DNA of 44,189 bases from a virus. A program made the translations under genes and the position numbers. Location of the stretch: IMG/VR virus record IMGVR_UViG_3300039098_000208, positions 1 through 44,189 of that record. The stretch is one strand, 5' to 3'. Below the pieces are notes generated by a model. The model had not been told where the DNA came from and did no database searches. It saw nothing but the letters and a program-made list of their open reading frames with translations. Below, piece by piece: positions 24,392-32,000 of the stretch; the stretch's first letter is position 1, and every line of letters starts with the position of its first letter.

Positions 24392-24670
24392 TTAGCACAG
24401 ATTAGCAAAGATTTCGGACAGTTCCATGTTCATAATTTCGCATAGCTCAGTTTTAACCTGTGTTACAACTTCGTGTATTGTCAGCCGGGGGTAATTTCCG
24501 TACACAATGAATCTTACCCAAAGAAGCTTGCCTGCAATATTAACAACGACTACATCCGCCATATCAATTTCCAGGGTGTCCGATATGATTGTTCGCACTA
24601 CCTTTTTAGCGACGTCACCACTTTCACTCGTAATTGCAAATAATATTTTGTACTCTCTCTGCTCTATCAT
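24392..24670 (-). CDS. Hypothetical alpha/beta protein
   Basis: 92 aa with GGAGAGAT upstream. Pattern beta-alpha-beta-beta-alpha (YKILFAITSES; VAKKVVRTIIS; ADVVVVNIAGKLLWVRFIVYG; TIHEVVTQVKTELCEI) suggests a ferredoxin-like fold similar to the two following genes. No family recognised. Confidence 0.55.
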   Translation of the reverse strand: MIEQREYKILFAITSESGDVAKKVVRTIISDTLEIDMADVVVVNIAGKLLWVRFIVYGNYPRLTIHEVVTQVKTELCEIMNMELSEIFANLC

Positions 24671-24733
24671 TTCATCTCTCCATTGGGGTTAAAGGTTTAA
24701 TAATACGATACTGTGATACTGTCATCCCTTTTC

Positions 24734-25015
24734 CTACCAATCCTGTAATGAATATTTCAGCATCCTTGCATTAAGAATTTCTTGAAGCCGCAAAAAAGCT
24801 TTGTAACAATGATGCTGAATAACTTTATCGTTCAAGTCCGAAATGTAAAACAGAAAACCGTATACATGTTCAAAGCTGTACAGCGTAAGGTCTTCAACTT
24901 GCACATTATATGTATCGAAACACTGATCAAATAAGTTGTGCATGGTATCAGAATTTACATATGTTATCCCTGAATCTTTTTTTAATTCTAACTTGATTTC
25001 AATTTTATATTTCAT
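24734..25015 (-). CDS. Tandem duplicate alpha/beta protein (copy 2)
   Basis: 93 aa from ATG 25015 (GAGG at good spacing; the longer frame to 25036 starts inside the Shine-Dalgarno region). Begins MKYKIEIKLELKKDSG and ends in ILNARMLKYSLQDW. Clearly homologous along its whole length to the gene at 25047-25322 (MKYRIEIKLKLKKDA; ILNANVLKYSLQEW). The two are a tandem duplication. Confidence 0.65.
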   Translation of the reverse strand: MKYKIEIKLELKKDSGITYVNSDTMHNLFDQCFDTYNVQVEDLTLYSFEHVYGFLFYISDLNDKVIQHHCYKAFLRLQEILNARMLKYSLQDW

Positions 25016-25046
25016 GGGCAACCTCACTTTCTGCATATCCTGTTTC

Positions 25047-25322
25047 TTACCATTCCTGCAATGAATACTTCAGCACATTTGCATTGAGAATTTTCTGCAA
25101 CATCAAGAACACCTCGTGACAACGATGATGAATGTTTTCATCCTTCACATTTGATACGCAAAACACAAAACCGTATATACGTTCAGCCTTATATTTCATG
25201 GGGCCTTCAGCCCATATGTTATGCGTTTCAAGGCATTTATTAAGCAAGTCAAGAGCAATGCTGGAACTTACAGGTATTGCATCTTTTTTTAATTTCAATT
25301 TAATTTCAATCCTATATTTCAT
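25047..25322 (-). CDS. Tandem duplicate alpha/beta protein (copy 1)
   Basis: 91 aa, strong AAAGGAGGGAG. A beta strand, a helix with LDLLNKCLETHNI, two strands (RIYGFVFCVSN) and a final helix fit a ferredoxin-like fold. See the duplicate at 24734. Function unknown. Confidence 0.65.
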   Translation of the reverse strand: MKYRIEIKLKLKKDAIPVSSSIALDLLNKCLETHNIWAEGPMKYKAERIYGFVFCVSNVKDENIHHRCHEVFLMLQKILNANVLKYSLQEW

Positions 25323-25389
25323 CTACGCACTCCCTCCTTTTTTTATTAAAAAATTCGGTAACATAATTTCTCGTTATATTTATTTTTAT

Positions 25390-25860
25390 CTACTTATCAC
25401 GACAATAATATTGCGCAAAAAGACTCAAGTCACTTCCATCTACATCACCGTCTCCATCAAGGTCTGGAGAGCCGGGAGTGATATACAGTCTGTCGTTATA
25501 ATTGCTTTCATTGCCATACTTATCGTATGCAGTAACTGCGAATTCGTATGTTATACACGAACACAATCCTGCAGCTATGTGCGTTGTACGGTTGCCAACA
25601 TCCACAACACGGGAATCGTCTTGCATCATACCATACCATTTAATGTGCACTCGGTATCCAGCAAGGTCCTGCTCGGTGTTAGCATCCCATACAAGTCGTT
25701 TTGACACCGAATACCGACAAGGTATTGCGTATACGTGTTCGCTTGCATGTGCACCGGAAACGATAGAATTGTGTCTGGATGTAATTTTTACGCTCAACAC
25801 AAACATGCAGATTAGAGCTGCGATTAATGCAACGAAGATTAATTTGATAGAATTAGACAT
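25390..25860 (-). CDS. Exported FN3-like protein with dockerin-type calcium repeat
   Basis: 156 aa from ATG 25860 (GGGAGG, spacing 6; a TTG two codons upstream is less likely). Residues ~4-25 are a signal or membrane-anchor helix (IKLIFVALIAALICMFVLSV). Residues ~55-125 resemble a fibronectin type III domain (LVWDANTEQDLAGYRVHIKW; ITYEFAVTAYDKYGNES). The C-terminus DLDGDGDVDGSDLSLFAQYY is one dockerin-like calcium-binding repeat. Both parts resemble proteins common in Desulfobacterota. The protein would lie outside the inner membrane. It may have been taken from the host; I infer a cell-surface or envelope role such as exclusion of other phages. Confidence 0.75.
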   Translation of the reverse strand: MSNSIKLIFVALIAALICMFVLSVKITSRHNSIVSGAHASEHVYAIPCRYSVSKRLVWDANTEQDLAGYRVHIKWYGMMQDDSRVVDVGNRTTHIAAGLCSCITYEFAVTAYDKYGNESNYNDRLYITPGSPDLDGDGDVDGSDLSLFAQYYCRDK

Positions 25861-25875
25861 TTGCAACCTCCCTTA

Positions 25876-25995
25876 TTAAGTCATTAAAGTTATTAGTGCC
25901 GTGTTTCCCTTAGATGTTAAGAGCTTAAAAGCAGTTTTGACGCCAAAATACTTCCAAATTCTAAAAAAATCTTTTTTTGTTATCACCCCCTTCAT
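25876..25995 (-). CDS. Small basic protein
   Basis: 39 aa: start MKGVITKKDFFRIWKYFGVK, end LITLMT. AAGGTG lies 8 bases before the ATG, it sits snugly between two leftward genes (stop 15 bases before the next start) and has a basic amphipathic character. Too short for family assignment; the case rests on the ribosome binding site and packing. Confidence 0.45.
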   Translation of the reverse strand: MKGVITKKDFFRIWKYFGVKTAFKLLTSKGNTALITLMT

Positions 25996-26005
25996 AATAT
26001 TCACC

Positions 26006-26401
26006 TTAATCGAGTTTCGGTTTGCTGTGATCCCGCATCCAAATAGAATTCATTATCCTTAAGAAATCTTGACCATAATCATAAGTACACAAATCATAAT
26101 TGTCAACTAAAAAGATTTGTGCAAGGCGTTCAAGTTGCGCGAACACTGTCCAATCTTTCACGCTTAACAGCATATCCTTGACAAGCGTTTGTACCTCCAA
26201 TTTCTTTCCGGTTTCGGTTAGACGCCCAAAACAATCGTTATCAAAGTTATGCAGCTTGTACGCCAAGCACATTGCGCGATAGACTTCTGGACTACTATCA
26301 ATAAAACAGTGTAATACATTAACAATATATAACCAGTCTACAGTTGCACGCGGCCTTTTAATCCCCTTCAATTTTATTGATGTTGAAATTTTTATGCCCA
26401 C
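26006..26401 (-). CDS. Helical protein, possibly family A relative
   Basis: 131 aa, GTG start at 26401 with GGGGGTG at good spacing. After a basic N-terminus (KISTSIKLKGIKRPRATVD) come helices beginning DWLYIVNVLHCFI, a similar opening to the family A proteins (WELIAHVL, WLFVSKIL) but without the Cys cluster. First gene behind the consensus promoter at 26430-26457. Confidence 0.6.
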   Translation of the reverse strand: MGIKISTSIKLKGIKRPRATVDWLYIVNVLHCFIDSSPEVYRAMCLAYKLHNFDNDCFGRLTETGKKLEVQTLVKDMLLSVKDWTVFAQLERLAQIFLVDNYDLCTYDYGQDFLRIMNSIWMRDHSKPKLD

Positions 26402-26429
26402 AATTTCACCCCCTTTTTTTTCTAAATCT

Positions 26430-26457
26430 ATTATATGTATTTTTACACATATGTCAA
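26430..26457 (-). promoter_or_regulatory. Consensus leftward sigma-70 promoter
   Basis: On the minus strand: TTGACA (26457-26452), 16 bases, TATAAT (26435-26430). Both hexamers are perfect matches to consensus. It reads into the gene at 26401 and the exported protein behind it. Such a strong promoter suggests early or constitutive expression of this unit. Confidence 0.8.
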
Positions 26458-26465
26458 GGATTATT

Positions 26466-26945
26466 TCACATGAGACTAAAAATAATTTCCTCTATATTAT
26501 TTTCTTTATCATTATACATACTTACGTATGAAGCTTTTAGGGCTCGGATGAAATTCGCAATCAGAGCGTCACTTTCAGCTATAGCAAATTGACAAAAACC
26601 ACAATCGTAATGAGGATCGGTTGGTTCAAACGCTACACAGTATTCTTTTTTATCAATAAAATCAAATAGATAATCGATAACATTCTCATTTGTCCTGCAT
26701 GACATTATCTGCGAAACCTTCGTTGCGTATGCTTGCTCCCACTGTAATGCATTTCTATATCCATAAATACGTATTAGCAACGAATGTATATTTTGTGCTA
26801 ACAGAATGAGATGATTAACAATTCTATCATGCTTATACTCAATTACCAGGCAGGCTAAAATCTTGCTAACAAATAACCATCGGGACGGAATGTAAAAAGG
26901 TTTCGGTTTCAATGTTTTAAGATTTTTTATCAACAAATCACTCAC
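26466..26945 (-). CDS. Cys-containing helical protein, family A (diverged)
   Basis: 159 aa, GTG start at 26945 after GGAGG. SRWLFVSKILACLV matches the opening of the family A proteins; YCVAFEPTDPHYDCGFCQF matches their Cys cluster, and FIRALKASY their end. It lies downstream of the terminator at 26963, so it is probably expressed at a low level by read-through or from an unseen promoter. Confidence 0.6.
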   Translation of the reverse strand: MSDLLIKNLKTLKPKPFYIPSRWLFVSKILACLVIEYKHDRIVNHLILLAQNIHSLLIRIYGYRNALQWEQAYATKVSQIMSCRTNENVIDYLFDFIDKKEYCVAFEPTDPHYDCGFCQFAIAESDALIANFIRALKASYVSMYNDKENNIEEIIFSLM

Positions 26946-26962
26946 TTAAACCTCCTTAAGGT

Positions 26963-27018
26963 AAAAAAGGGATGATAGTTTAATGTTGGCTCGATACATT
27001 AACTATCATCCCCTCTTT
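26963..27018 (-). terminator. Terminator (probably bidirectional)
   Basis: GGGATGATAGTT-T-AATGT (26969-26986) pairs with ACATTAACTATCATCCC (26996-27012): 17 pairs with one bulged T, 9-base loop. On the minus strand six T follow the stem; on the plus strand a CTCTTTTTT tract follows. It lies between the genes at 27052 and 26466 and should stop leftward transcription from the recombination block. Confidence 0.85.
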
Positions 27019-27051
27019 TTTAAATATCATGTTGATTTACGTTTGTCTTTT

Positions 27052-27330
27052 TTATTTAAGATACAATTTATATATTGTAGATTGTATCAGAAATACAAGG
27101 CGGTGATAATTCATTGCTTCGTGTATATAAATATAAAGTATGGTCAATGCCTGAGAGTGCATCCCTTGAATCGGGTCCCCTGCAACCTGATTAATCACCC
27201 TGGCGACATAGTCAGCCTTGCCATACATGCGCCATAATTCAGTGTAGGTTGGCTTAATTAATTTACACCGATACATTACTCTTGGACGGAATGGAATGTT
27301 TTTGATAATCTCAAATTGACATAATTTCAT
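27052..27330 (-). CDS. Hypothetical helical protein
   Basis: 92 aa from ATG 27330 (AAGGTGG). MKLCQFEIIKNI then a helical part (YGKADYVARVINQVAG; QALTILYIYIHEAMNYHRLV). Not recognised. It is the last gene before the terminator at 26963. Confidence 0.55.
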   Translation of the reverse strand: MKLCQFEIIKNIPFRPRVMYRCKLIKPTYTELWRMYGKADYVARVINQVAGDPIQGMHSQALTILYIYIHEAMNYHRLVFLIQSTIYKLYLK

Positions 27331-27360
27331 TTTGACCACCTTTTATTTATGGTTAACCCC

Positions 27361-28125
27361 TTATTCTGATTGCCATGGACAGATTCCTTGCATATCCTCA
27401 AAATCGTCAAATGGTCCACTGTTGCTTTCGGGGGCCTGAAACTTATCCATAACCTCGAAGTCAAACTTTTCGATATTCCCGGTTACATCAATGGAATAAC
27501 CATTGGTAACGATATCTTTACCGACAGATGTTTGACCTATATAGCGACCACCAATTTGACCGCTGGCGAACTCGCTTGTCAAGTTGAATTGTCCGTCATT
27601 CCCGTTCTGTATGTATTCAGATCTGAACTTCTTAACATTATTCAATCTCGCGGAACCTAAAACAGTACTTGAATTCAATCCGGCTGCAGAGTTGACAGTA
27701 CCCTCTGCTTTCTCTGTATAAGTAACATCTGTCTCCGGGGTACCGTCAAATACCATATCAGTTCCAGCGGATACCTCATTGAAGTGAGTTTCAAAAACTC
27801 CACCCCCTACTGATGTACCACGGATGTCAAGATGATATTTTTTGGTAGTAGTGATTTCATCCATGGCACGAACATCATTCATACTGGATTGGATATCAAT
27901 AGATCCATTTCCGCTGTCTGCGAATTGTGTAGACGAACTAATGTCAACAGCAAGAGCCCGGTCAAATGCAAAACAGATAAGAAAAATAGTAATAACCAGT
28001 ATGAAGAAAGTAGTAGCACTGTAATATATTGTATCCAGGACTTGCCTTAATCTTGTAAGTCCAGTTGGCCTACCCGGTTCATTTAAAATAGCAACCTTCA
28101 ATTCATTTATTTTGTCTTTTTTCAT
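27361..28125 (-). CDS. Membrane-anchored exported protein
   Basis: 254 aa. A cytoplasmic basic N-terminus of ~35 residues, one membrane helix at ~36-57 (YSATTFFILVITIFLICFAF), then ~195 residues outside. The outer part is beta-rich, polar, rich in T/S/G/N and ends acidic (FDDFEDMQGICPW). Type II topology by the positive-inside rule. No family is recognised. With the FN3-dockerin protein it is the second product directed to the envelope, so this block may alter the host surface. Confidence 0.65.
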   Translation of the reverse strand: MKKDKINELKVAILNEPGRPTGLTRLRQVLDTIYYSATTFFILVITIFLICFAFDRALAVDISSSTQFADSGNGSIDIQSSMNDVRAMDEITTTKKYHLDIRGTSVGGGVFETHFNEVSAGTDMVFDGTPETDVTYTEKAEGTVNSAAGLNSSTVLGSARLNNVKKFRSEYIQNGNDGQFNLTSEFASGQIGGRYIGQTSVGKDIVTNGYSIDVTGNIEKFDFEVMDKFQAPESNSGPFDDFEDMQGICPWQSE

Positions 28126-28160
28126 AATTCAATTTTTCCTCTTTAGAATTATTATAGATA

Positions 28161-28191
28161 CGCGCGCCACATTTACAGCTTATGGCGCGCG
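28161..28191 (-). promoter_or_regulatory. GC-rich inverted repeat between SSB-like gene and exported protein
   Basis: CGCGCGCCA / TGGCGCGCG (28161-28169, 28183-28191) with a 13-base loop, a conspicuous GC-rich hairpin in AT-rich sequence. On the minus strand it is followed by CTATAATAATT, so it is either a terminator of the recombination operon lacking a U-run or an operator next to a -10 box for the exported-protein gene. Confidence 0.5.
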
Positions 28192-28244
28192 CACTATCAT
28201 TGATTATACTTCGATATCATGGTAATCAATTACTAGTTATAACC

Positions 28245-28802
28245 TTAGTCCCAGTCTTCATCATCGTTATTATCGTTAACAACGTTAACCTCGGCGACGG
28301 GCTTTACCCGGGTTACCTGAGCAGCCTTAGACCTTGCAGTGGCCTTCGCGGTTCCGACAGTCTTGGGGGCTCGTGTACTCTTGAAGTTTGTGAAGTTCAC
28401 AACCTCTTTTCCCTTGAAATCCTTGAGTTCGTGGGTAGCCTTGAAGATCTTGTCAACCAGGGTGATCTGGAGGGTTTGCAGAAACTCTTCGCTTGCTGGA
28501 TCGATATCGGCTCCGAGTTTCTTGATAATCTTGTTGAGCGTTTCCGTGCAATCCATGATTGCAAGCAGGACCCTTTCACCGTACTTGTTATCCGTTCCGG
28601 CAAAGATGCAGGAGCTTTCGCCAACCTGTGCAGACCCATCGATTACATCCACAATGGAAATCGGAATCATAATAGTAGAACTTCCATCATCTTTTACAAT
28701 AAAATCGATACCTTCCTTGACCATCCAGATGTAAGTTCCCTCTGGTGGCGTGGTGAAACCCATATCGTATCCATCGGCATTGTCGTTTCCCTTGAGTATC
28801 AT
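28245..28802 (-). CDS. Putative single-stranded DNA-binding protein
   Basis: 185 aa. A beta-rich N-terminal domain (residues ~1-125; GTYIWMVKEGIDFIVKDDGS, STIMIPISIVDVID), a basic linker (RAPKTVGTAKATARSKAAQV) and a very acidic end (NDNNDDEDWD). This is the layout of SSB proteins, in which the acidic tip recruits partners; the core resembles phage DUF669-type SSB. It lies next to a Sak4-type ATPase, a usual pairing in phage recombination modules. Function is inferred from layout and context. Confidence 0.65.
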   Translation of the reverse strand: MILKGNDNADGYDMGFTTPPEGTYIWMVKEGIDFIVKDDGSSTIMIPISIVDVIDGSAQVGESSCIFAGTDNKYGERVLLAIMDCTETLNKIIKKLGADIDPASEEFLQTLQITLVDKIFKATHELKDFKGKEVVNFTNFKSTRAPKTVGTAKATARSKAAQVTRVKPVAEVNVVNDNNDDEDWD

Positions 28803-28887
28803 AATTTTCCTTGCTCCTTTTTTAATGGTTTAATTCAAGATTCGTATTCATCGTATTTAATAAAATTATCATTATCTTTTCAGTGCC

Positions 28888-29718
28888 TTATTCACCCCCT
28901 TTTGTTTTCTTGTTTCTTGCCATATTAACAAGCTTCTCAATATGTAAAACTCCGGTCAGTTTTTTTCTGACTCCTGAGTACTTACTTAGAAACGTTCCTG
29001 GTGGATCAATTAATTCCCCATCATTATCATACATTTCACCAGCAAAAGAAATGTATGGTGGATATTTTTTGTTTCCATCCTTGTCAAGTCTATCAAACAC
29101 GTATCCGATGAGATCAAAGTACTGGGTTACGTTCTTGGGAAACATGCGTCCACCAAGTAACGGGGCCGAATCGTAAAGTAGAGCCCACGACGGTCTTGTT
29201 TCAACGAGACAGATACAAACAATGGTCTTGCCCGAATTAACGTATTGAGTCAGTAGTTCCTGTATACGCATCATCTGGGACGCAAGAGCACCGTAGCCCT
29301 CCTCACCGGACTTAGATTGGTAGACCAAGCTCTTAACCTTGGCTTTTTTCTGGGTCTTCGATGAGTCCATATAACCCTGATACGCTTGTTCGTTGATTTC
29401 TTGGATAAGCAAAACTGTGCTCAGATATGTATAGGAATCCATAACGATTGTTTTGTATTCCGCAAATTCCTTTGTGTCCGCAAGCAACTCTTTTAAGGAA
29501 TTACAATCTTCGTATTCATATACATTACCATCAATATTATCAATTCCAAGCGCATCCATTGTCATACCAAGAGATCTGCGTTCAGTTTTGATGTAAGCCA
29601 CTGGTTTTTCACAGGTGGCCAAAATGTTAGTTGTTTTCCCAACATCGGTTTTCCCGTAAACGAGAATCGAGCAACCGGAACCGTCTTTCTTGAATTTTTC
29701 AAATGATACTTTTTTCAT
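28888..29718 (-). CDS. Sak4-type RecA-like ATPase
   Basis: 276 aa. Walker A YGKTDVGKTT (residues 21-30) and Walker B TIVMDSYTYL (90-99) of the phage AAA_24/Sak4 family. These are single-domain RecA/Rad51 relatives that stimulate strand annealing during phage recombination, usually together with a phage SSB, which is the next gene here. The region LVYQSKSGEEGYGALASQMM corresponds to the sensor area of the family. Confidence 0.88.
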   Translation of the reverse strand: MKKVSFEKFKKDGSGCSILVYGKTDVGKTTNILATCEKPVAYIKTERRSLGMTMDALGIDNIDGNVYEYEDCNSLKELLADTKEFAEYKTIVMDSYTYLSTVLLIQEINEQAYQGYMDSSKTQKKAKVKSLVYQSKSGEEGYGALASQMMRIQELLTQYVNSGKTIVCICLVETRPSWALLYDSAPLLGGRMFPKNVTQYFDLIGYVFDRLDKDGNKKYPPYISFAGEMYDNDGELIDPPGTFLSKYSGVRKKLTGVLHIEKLVNMARNKKTKGGE

Positions 29719-29762
29719 TAACTGCCTCCTAATATTTTACGATCCCTTGTCCCTGTTTACGA

Positions 29763-29978
29763 TTATCGCTTTCCGTAGATAGCGAAACCACCACTCTTTA
29801 ATCTTGAAATTTCCTCATCATCAAGTTCGGCGAGAACGGGATCTTTGTTGGTTAACGATCTAAGCGCATTTACAATTTCAGGTATTGTAAATCTTGTACC
29901 CAGAAAACATTCTATCGCCCTTACCTTGTCTTCTTCATTACCCTTTGACAAAAAACTACTTTCAATTTCTACTTTCAT
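29763..29978 (-). CDS. Small hypothetical protein in the recombination block
   Basis: 71 aa. MKVEIESSFLSKGNEEDKV, then two helices, ending SGGFAIYGKR. Charged, soluble. Its place between the Cas4-like nuclease and Sak4 ATPase suggests an accessory role in DNA processing. No family recognised. Confidence 0.6.
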   Translation of the reverse strand: MKVEIESSFLSKGNEEDKVRAIECFLGTRFTIPEIVNALRSLTNKDPVLAELDDEEISRLKSGGFAIYGKR

Positions 29979-29993
29979 TGGTTTGTACCTCCC

Positions 29994-30965
29994 TTATTTT
30001 TTTATATCTCTTTCCTTGAAAATTAAATCAGATATCCCGCCTGTCTTATGGATATCAAAGAAATCGCACATGAATGGATTCATACACATGGCGTGATTCG
30101 GGTACCAGAGATCGTTGTCAATAGTATGTCTGATGTCCAACCCTACTTTATGAATCATTTGCCTTAACCAATCGTAGTTAAATTCCTGCCTGTAAAACGT
30201 TGTACCAAAGCTACCCGATGCCCGATCAATACCGATGAAGTAAAAAGAGGGTCTCTTGATAATATCGGCACACACTCTATCTTCAAACTCCTCAACACTT
30301 TCATCCTGTGTTATCTTCTGAGCGGGCATCTTAGTAACTTCCATAATAACTTTTTCAAGTTCCGGGTTAAGCATGAAATAAATACCTACCTGATTATAAA
30401 TGTTCTGCTTCTCTGAGTAATATGATGGACGCGAAGACAATTTTGTTTCGACAAAGTATTCATCATATTTTCGATCAAGTACACCTACAATTTCGTATCC
30501 ATCAATCTCACCGCTACACTTGGATTGCGTGACGACTTCTTTATTATTGATTGTCATTGCGCTATCAACTCCAAGCTCGATGCAGGCCCTGACAAGTGCA
30601 GATAATTTACCATGAATAGCCTTAGGGATATTATATTTTTCACAAGCAATAGTTAATTTATTATAGTCAACAGTACCCTTAACTACATCCTCACAATAAT
30701 TGTCCCAAATAATTCCCGCCTTTAGCGCTGGGGACTTATACTCATCGCGAATACTTAATTTCCTGATATACTTATAATAATATTTCATCTTACAATTCCA
30801 TGAAGCAATGGCACTCATAGATAGCCTGTGTACTTCGATATTTTTATTTTCAAGACACAAGAATTCTGCACCTAAACTACACAAACATGTCCCATCGTTA
30901 GCTTTGATATTGTGGATACATTGATCTTTGCCGTGCTTTAGCGTTTTATTTTTACATAATTTCAT
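29994..30965 (-). CDS. Cas4/RecB-like PD-(D/E)XK nuclease
   Basis: 323 aa. Core motif: HRLSMSAIASWNCKMKYYYK near residues 46-65 (start of PDDEXK_1 domains), catalytic D164 (GVLDRKY), E173-x-K175 (VETK) and the Q-containing helix QNIYNQVGIYFML. Conserved Cys58 with C-terminal AMCMNPFMCDFF suggests an iron-sulphur cluster as in Cas4 and AddB. An extra N-terminal Cys group (C4, C16, C27, C29, C37) is unusual. It probably makes single-stranded ends for the annealing proteins. Confidence 0.87.
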   Translation of the reverse strand: MKLCKNKTLKHGKDQCIHNIKANDGTCLCSLGAEFLCLENKNIEVHRLSMSAIASWNCKMKYYYKYIRKLSIRDEYKSPALKAGIIWDNYCEDVVKGTVDYNKLTIACEKYNIPKAIHGKLSALVRACIELGVDSAMTINNKEVVTQSKCSGEIDGYEIVGVLDRKYDEYFVETKLSSRPSYYSEKQNIYNQVGIYFMLNPELEKVIMEVTKMPAQKITQDESVEEFEDRVCADIIKRPSFYFIGIDRASGSFGTTFYRQEFNYDWLRQMIHKVGLDIRHTIDNDLWYPNHAMCMNPFMCDFFDIHKTGGISDLIFKERDIKK

Positions 30966-30983
30966 AATACATATTCCCTATTC

Positions 30984-31610
30984 CTACCAGTCTGATTTAC
31001 TTTCAAGGAAAACTTTTTTTACTATCTTGTCATTAAAATCATTTTCAATTTTTCCCTGAAGTTGTTCACCAAGGATACTACCAGCATAAGACCAAATCAA
31101 TTTCAAGTGATCAATTGCTTCATCGTTGTTAATAGATTTTGAATCTACACCGGACTTGATTTGACTTAACATTTTGGAAACTTCTTTCTTAACAGCATCT
31201 TTGGCAGTAACACCTTCAAGTGTCTCTTGTAATTGACACCAAACTTGAGCATTCGCCGTAGCATTCAGGGCACCTTCGCTGACTGCCCTTCTATATATAT
31301 ACCCTAAACCTATCGCCATGGCTGCGCGTAAGATTTCCGACTTAGTATTTCCCTGTGCATAGTGTCGAGCTAGCAATTCGACTGTCCGGGAATGGCTTTC
31401 CTCGGCACGAAATTGTATTAATGATGATTTGTTTCCCTTGCGAATATTAAAAGCGTAAGGGATTTTAACCTTTGCTATCTCGGAGGCCCACGCCCCAAAT
31501 GTTTTATCTAAGCGAATACGACGACCAGCAGACCCCTTGATTGTTATCGGTGAGCTGTCTTTATCGCTAGTGAATTGACCCTTATCATTTTTATTAGATA
31601 TTAATTTCAT
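30984..31610 (-). CDS. Ribbon-helix-helix protein
   Basis: 208 aa. Residues ~63-105 form a ribbon-helix-helix: strand SSLIQFRAEES, helix RTVELLARHYAQG, turn NTKSEILRAAMAIGLGYI (the NTKSE turn is typical of this fold). The rest is basic N-terminally and helical C-terminally. It may regulate the leftward operon, binding one of the palindromes in the intergenic region, or act in DNA metabolism with the nucleases around it. Family not identified beyond the fold. Confidence 0.7.
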   Translation of the reverse strand: MKLISNKNDKGQFTSDKDSSPITIKGSAGRRIRLDKTFGAWASEIAKVKIPYAFNIRKGNKSSLIQFRAEESHSRTVELLARHYAQGNTKSEILRAAMAIGLGYIYRRAVSEGALNATANAQVWCQLQETLEGVTAKDAVKKEVSKMLSQIKSGVDSKSINNDEAIDHLKLIWSYAGSILGEQLQGKIENDFNDKIVKKVFLESKSDW

Positions 31611-31623
31611 AGGCTTTTATCTA

Positions 31624-31767
31624 TTAATTGTTGCTATTGCTTTTTCGTATTAAATATAGTTGCTTTATAATTTTGCTTAGAACAATCACCTGGGCCATGA
31701 ATTCTTTTTCCGACATACCTGTAACCGACTTGCAGTAGCAATCCGCTAATTCGTTATTGTTACTCAT
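31624..31767 (-). CDS. Small hypothetical protein
   Basis: 47 aa: MSNNNELADCYCKSVTGMSE, then a basic helix (SKIIKQLYLIRK). Its ATG overlaps the upstream stop by 8 bases (ATGAGTAA), a clear sign of translational coupling. Too short to be obvious; function unknown. Confidence 0.6.
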   Translation of the reverse strand: MSNNNELADCYCKSVTGMSEKEFMAQVIVLSKIIKQLYLIRKSNSNN

Positions 31768-31999
31768 AATTTTCACTTTGTTCAATCAATTGATAGAGGT
31801 AATTTGCATACTTTTTATTTTTTGATTGATAATAAACAGCTTGTTTTTCCAGGAAGCAAATAAATTCTGTACTTAAATGATTAGTTGATAATTCCTTTAA
31901 CCATTTTTCAAATTTATTTACTCCAAACTTTTTAGATTCCCAGTTTGCCTTCCCTAACATCTCGATAAGACATTTTTTTTCTTTATTAATTACTTTCAT
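31760..31999 (-). CDS. Small hypothetical protein
   Basis: 79 aa, entirely helical and basic (KCLIEMLGKANWESKKFG; AVYYQSKNKKYANYLYQLI). It lies one base after the ERCC4 nuclease gene and overlaps the small gene downstream. No family recognised. Confidence 0.6.
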   Translation of the reverse strand: MKVINKEKKCLIEMLGKANWESKKFGVNKFEKWLKELSTNHLSTEFICFLEKQAVYYQSKNKKYANYLYQLIEQSENYE

Positions 32000-32000
32000 T

